A stretch of 64,000 nt of DNA, taken from Pseudoxanthobacter soli DSM 19599 (GTDB lineage Bacteria > Pseudomonadota > Alphaproteobacteria > Rhizobiales > Segnochrobactraceae). Made by a program: the position numbers and the translations under genes. Positions 60,843 through 64,000 of the stretch are shown here, piece after piece. The notes under the pieces are model-generated. The model saw only the letters and a list, made by a program, of their open reading frames with translations. It made no database searches and was not told the DNA's origin. Location of the stretch: assembly GCF_900148505.1 (NCBI RefSeq), contig NZ_FRXO01000016.1, forward strand, positions 1 to 64,000. Direction: 5' to 3'. Numbering within the stretch: position 1 is the first letter of the stretch; each line of letters opens with the position of its first letter.

Positions 60843-61784
60843 ATGTCGACGCTGATCGCGATCCGCCTGCGCAATGCGGCGGTGCTGCTCGTCCTGGCGA
60901 CGATGCTCTGCTTTGCGCTGGTGGTGTCCGCCCCGGGCAATGTCGCCGTGCTCATCGCAGAGCTTCGCACGCCCAAGGCGACGTTCGAGCAGATCAAGGT
61001 GGTCGAGGAGGAACTCGGCCTCAACCAGCCGCTGCTCGTGCGCTACGGCAGCTGGCTGAACGGCGTGCTGCACGGCAATCTCGGCGTCTCCTACAAGACG
61101 GGCGACGCCATCGGGCCGGCTCTCGCCAGCCGGCTGCCCGTCACGCTCACGCTGGTCGTCGGTGGCGCGGCGTTTGCGATGCTGCTGAGCTTCACGCTCG
61201 GATTCGCGGGGGCGCTCTGGCCGGGGCGCCTCGGCGATGCACTCAGCCGCGTCGTCGCGCTCCTCGGCGCGTCCATGCCGTCCTTCTTCGTCGGCGCGCT
61301 GCTGATCTATGCGCTGGCGGTGGAACTGGGCCTGTTCCCGACCTTCGGGAGCGCCGGGCTGTCGAGCTGGGTGCTGCCCTGGATGACCATCGGCCTGCTG
61401 CCCGCGGCCGTGCTCAGCCGGGTGGTTCGCGTGGGGTTGGAGGAGGCGATGGCACGGCCCTTCGCGCTCACCGCCTCCGCGAAGGGACTGTCGCGCCGCG
61501 CCATCCTGTTCCGCCACGCGCTGCCCAACATCGCGCCGACCTACATCAACGCGCTCGGTGCCCAGGGTGGAGCCATGGTGGTCGGAGCGGTGGTGGTGGA
61601 GCCGCTTTTCGCCCTGAAGGGCATCGCCGATCTTTTCCTGCAGGGCGTGCTGTTCCGAGATTTCATGGTGGTGCAGGCGTGTCTGCTGGTCTTCCTCACC
61701 TCCTTCGTCCTCCTCAACCTTCTGGTCGACATCGGCATGATGTTCACCGACCCGAAGCTGCGCCGGCAGGGAGCGAACGCATGA
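60843..61784 (+). CDS. ABC transporter permease, NikB/DppB type
   Basis: 313 residues, about six helices. It opens LIAIRLRNAAVLLVLATMLCFALV and has the VEEELGLNQPLLVRYGSWLNGVLHGNLGVSYKTG periplasmic segment. The ATPase-contact motif is RRAILFRHALPNIAPTYINALGAQGG. Standard partner of the NikC-type permease that follows, whose ATG overlaps its stop (ATGA). Confidence 0.93.
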   Translation: MSTLIAIRLRNAAVLLVLATMLCFALVVSAPGNVAVLIAELRTPKATFEQIKVVEEELGLNQPLLVRYGSWLNGVLHGNLGVSYKTGDAIGPALASRLPVTLTLVVGGAAFAMLLSFTLGFAGALWPGRLGDALSRVVALLGASMPSFFVGALLIYALAVELGLFPTFGSAGLSSWVLPWMTIGLLPAAVLSRVVRVGLEEAMARPFALTASAKGLSRRAILFRHALPNIAPTYINALGAQGGAMVVGAVVVEPLFALKGIADLFLQGVLFRDFMVVQACLLVFLTSFVLLNLLVDIGMMFTDPKLRRQGANA

Positions 61785-62671
61785 GACGGCTCCGCGATCT
61801 GCTTCACGTCCTCTCCGGGCTGCCGAAGCTCGCCTTCGTCGCCGTCGGGCTGTTCGTGCTGCTCGGTTTGTTCGCGCCGTGGCTCGCGCCCTACGACCCG
61901 AACGCGCAGGATCTTCTTGCCGCCCACGCCGACCCGTCCTGGCAGCACTGGCTCGGCACAGACCACCTTGGGCGGGACACGCTTTCCCGCCTCATCGTCT
62001 CGGCGCGCACCTCGCTGGTCGGCATGAGCCTGGTGCTGCTGATCGCCCTGTCGGTCGGCATCACCATCGGCACCGTCGCCGGATATCGCCGCGGCTGGGT
62101 CGAGGAGGTGCTGATGCGCGTGGTCGATGTCGGCCTGGCGATGCCGAGCCTGATCGTCGCGCTCGCCGTGATCGGAATCTTCGGCACCGGCTACTGGAAC
62201 ATGATCCTCGCGCTGGCGCTGGCCTGGTGGCCGGGCAGCGCCCGCATCAGCCGCGCGGTGGCAGTCGGGGTGATGAACCGGCCGCATATCGAATCGCTGC
62301 GCGTGCTCGGCGCCAGTCCGGCGCGGATCTATTTCCACCATCTGCTGCCGTCCACCATCGGCGCGGTGCTGGTCTACGCCACGGCGGATGCCGGCGCGGT
62401 GGCGCTGTCCATCGCCACGCTCAGCTTCCTCGGCCTCGGCATCCAGCCTCCGACGCCGGAATGGGGGCAGATGCTGGTCGATGCCCTGCCTTATCTCGAA
62501 AGCGCGCCGTGGCAGGTGATCCTGCCGGGCCTCGTGCTGACCCTGGTGGTGATCGGCTTCAACCTGCTCGGCGAATCCATCGCCTTGAACCGCGTGCCGA
62601 CGCCGCTACCCCGCGGCGTCCTGCTCAAGCGCCGGGCGCTTGCCGCCGGCTGGCGAAAGGCTGCGCCATGA
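61781..62671 (+). CDS. ABC transporter permease, NikC/DppC type
   Basis: 296 residues. It has an N-terminal helix, then APWLAPYDPNAQDLLAAHADPSWQHWLGTDHLGRDTLSRLIVSARTSL, the DppC/NikC signature. The coupling loop is IESLRVLGASPARIYFHHLLPSTIG. The start at 61781 follows GCAGGGAG and overlaps the previous gene; the longer upstream frame is spurious. Confidence 0.93.
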   Translation: MRRLRDLLHVLSGLPKLAFVAVGLFVLLGLFAPWLAPYDPNAQDLLAAHADPSWQHWLGTDHLGRDTLSRLIVSARTSLVGMSLVLLIALSVGITIGTVAGYRRGWVEEVLMRVVDVGLAMPSLIVALAVIGIFGTGYWNMILALALAWWPGSARISRAVAVGVMNRPHIESLRVLGASPARIYFHHLLPSTIGAVLVYATADAGAVALSIATLSFLGLGIQPPTPEWGQMLVDALPYLESAPWQVILPGLVLTLVVIGFNLLGESIALNRVPTPLPRGVLLKRRALAAGWRKAAP

Positions 62672-63672
62672 CTGTCTGCGACGTGCTCAAGGTCAGCAAT
62701 CTCTCGATAGACCTCTACACCACCCGCGCCGCGCTGCGGCCGGTCGACGGCGTCAGCTATTCCGTCGCCGCCGGCGAAACCCTGGCGATCGTCGGCGAGA
62801 GCGGGTCCGGCAAGACCGTGTTGAATTTCGCCCCGCTCGGCCTGATGCCGACCGGTGTCGTCACCGATCTCTCGGGTTCGATCCTGTTCGCCGGGCGCGA
62901 ACTGGTCGGCCTCGCGGAACCGGACATGCGACGCATTCGCGGCGGCGGCATCGGCACCATCTTTCAGGATCCGATGAGCGCGCTCAATCCGGCGCTGCGC
63001 ATCGGCCGGCAGATCGCCGAGGTGGCGGAGCTGCATCTCGGCATGAGTGCCGCGCAGGCGGAGGCCCGCGCGCTCGATCTCCTCAAGCTCGTCCGCATGT
63101 CGGACCCGGAAGCGCGGCTGCGGCAATATCCGCACGAACTCTCCGGCGGTCTCCGGCAACGCGCGATGATCGCCATCGCCATTGCCGCGGAACCGAAGCT
63201 GCTGATCGCCGACGAGCCGACGACTGCGCTGGACGTGACGGTGCAGGCACAGATCATCGGCCTTCTGAAGGACCTCCAGCGCCGGCTCAACACCGCGATC
63301 GTGCTCATCACCCACGACATGGGCGTGGTGGCCAGCATCGCCTCCCGGGTGGCGGTCATGTATGCGGGCCGCCTCGCCGAGTACGGCTCCGTCGAGCAGG
63401 TGCTTCTGACACCGCGCCATCCCTATACCCGGGGGCTGATCGCAGCCCTGCCGAGCGCGGAGGATGCGCCCGGCGCCCTGTTCCGCGGTCTTCCGGGCAC
63501 GCCGCCCGTGCTCGGGGCGCCGCTGTCGGCCTGTGCCTTCGCGCCGCGCTGCTCCCAGGCGATCGATGTCTGCGCCCGCCAACTCCCCGCGCTGCAGGCC
63601 GCGGAGCACGCCAGCGCCGTCGCATGCCACGTCGTCAACGCGATCAATCCCAAGGAGCGGGTCTATGCGTGA
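62668..63672 (+). CDS. ABC transporter ATP-binding protein, NikD/DppD type
   Basis: 334 residues. Walker A is AIVGESGSGKTVLNFAPLG, signature LSGGLRQRAMIAIAIAAEP and Walker B LLIADEPTTALD. The C-terminal extension with HPYTRGLIAALPS and a Cys-rich oligopeptide-type motif (SACAFAPRCSQAIDVCARQLP) is normal for this family and may bind an iron-sulfur cluster. ATGA overlap with the preceding permease gene. Confidence 0.94.
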   Translation: MTVCDVLKVSNLSIDLYTTRAALRPVDGVSYSVAAGETLAIVGESGSGKTVLNFAPLGLMPTGVVTDLSGSILFAGRELVGLAEPDMRRIRGGGIGTIFQDPMSALNPALRIGRQIAEVAELHLGMSAAQAEARALDLLKLVRMSDPEARLRQYPHELSGGLRQRAMIAIAIAAEPKLLIADEPTTALDVTVQAQIIGLLKDLQRRLNTAIVLITHDMGVVASIASRVAVMYAGRLAEYGSVEQVLLTPRHPYTRGLIAALPSAEDAPGALFRGLPGTPPVLGAPLSACAFAPRCSQAIDVCARQLPALQAAEHASAVACHVVNAINPKERVYA

Positions 63673-64000
63673 GGCCGGAGACCTTCTGCGGGTCGAGAAC
63701 CTCGTCACCCGCTTCAAGAGCGTCGAGCGCGGCAAATGGGTGACCGCGGTCGACGACGTCTCGATCCGTCTGGCGCCGGGCGAGATGGTCGGCCTCGTCG
63801 GCGAATCCGGCTGCGGAAAGTCCACGCTCGGCCGGTCGATCGTCGGCCTCGAGCGCCCGCAATCCGGCCGCATCGTGCTCGACGGCGTCGACCTGTCGAG
63901 CCTGCGCGGGCGCGCGCTGCGGGAACGGCGCCGCGCGATCCAGTACGTGTTCCAAGATCCCTATGCCTCGCTCAACGATCGCCAGACCATCGGCGAAACC
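63665..64000 (+). CDS. ABC transporter ATP-binding protein, NikE/DppF type (cut by window end)
   Basis: First 112 residues only. MREAGDLLRVENLVTRFKSVERGKWVTAVDDVSIRLAPGEMVGLVGESGCGKSTLGRSIVG gives the Walker A. AIQYVFQDPYASLNDRQTIGET is the Q-loop region of DppF-type proteins. It overlaps the NikD-type stop by eight bases and has AAGGAG at good spacing. The gene continues beyond the window. Confidence 0.92.
   Translation, partial: MREAGDLLRVENLVTRFKSVERGKWVTAVDDVSIRLAPGEMVGLVGESGCGKSTLGRSIVGLERPQSGRIVLDGVDLSSLRGRALRERRRAIQYVFQDPYASLNDRQTIGET

Overview
The window looks like a chromosomal segment of a GC-rich alphaproteobacterium, most likely of the order Hyphomicrobiales (Rhizobiales). Four things suggest this: the gene order eno - ftsB-like - pdhA - pdhB - pdhC - lpd - lipA - coq10; pyruvate dehydrogenase E1 beta carrying its own lipoyl domain; an fdsGBACD-type NAD-dependent formate dehydrogenase; and several sugar ABC/LysR/IclR cassettes. 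No rRNA, tRNA or CRISPR array was seen. Genus-level placement is not attempted.

Layout. 1-827: an IS5-family (IS427-like) insertion sequence with frameshifted transposase and intact ends. 867-5440: a proline/alanine-rich exported protein, LysE-type exporter, YedK/SRAP protein, FabI and a histidine phosphatase. 5453-5981: a dispersed palindromic repeat and a cold-shock gene with its terminator. 6500-9235: a GH17-GT2 fusion glucan enzyme. 9665-11298: an exported protein and GalU. 11708-22009: the central-metabolism block (enolase, FtsB-like, pyruvate dehydrogenase complex, lipoyl synthase, COQ10-like). 22164-31281: LysR, SDR/MarR pair and the formate dehydrogenase operon with fdhD and fdsD. 31503-34655: ohrR/ohr, a quinone oxidoreductase and an AhpD-like protein.

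34787-42898 is a minus-strand sugar-type ABC operon (permease, binding protein, a permease fused to a strictosidine-synthase-like beta-propeller, a second degenerate propeller, ATPase) preceded by a LysR gene. 43245-45880 is a divergent LysR/MFS pair. 45922-54623 is a second sugar-type ABC system with an AttM-like lactonase, FAH-family hydrolase, two SDRs, a cupin and an IclR regulator, reading like a non-phosphorylative sugar or sugar-lactone pathway whose dehydratase is not in the window.

54751-58767 is a complete bufferin-type cluster: DUF2282 precursor (bufA), MNIO/DUF692 enzyme (bufB), DUF2063 partner (bufC) and DoxX protein on the minus strand, divergent from an ECF sigma factor and its DUF1109/NrsF membrane anti-sigma. 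Both divergent promoters carry the same TAACA-N16-CGAA signature, so the sigma factor probably drives both arms. 59260-64000 is a NikABCDE/Dpp-like ABC operon cut by the window end, preceded by a GNAT acetyltransferase remnant and a near-perfect 45-bp inverted repeat.

The most unusual items are the permease-propeller fusion with its apparently inactivated second propeller, and the sigma/anti-sigma-controlled bufferin cluster with a 14-nt tandem array starting in the bufA stop codon. All family calls are by reading motifs; nothing was searched or computed.
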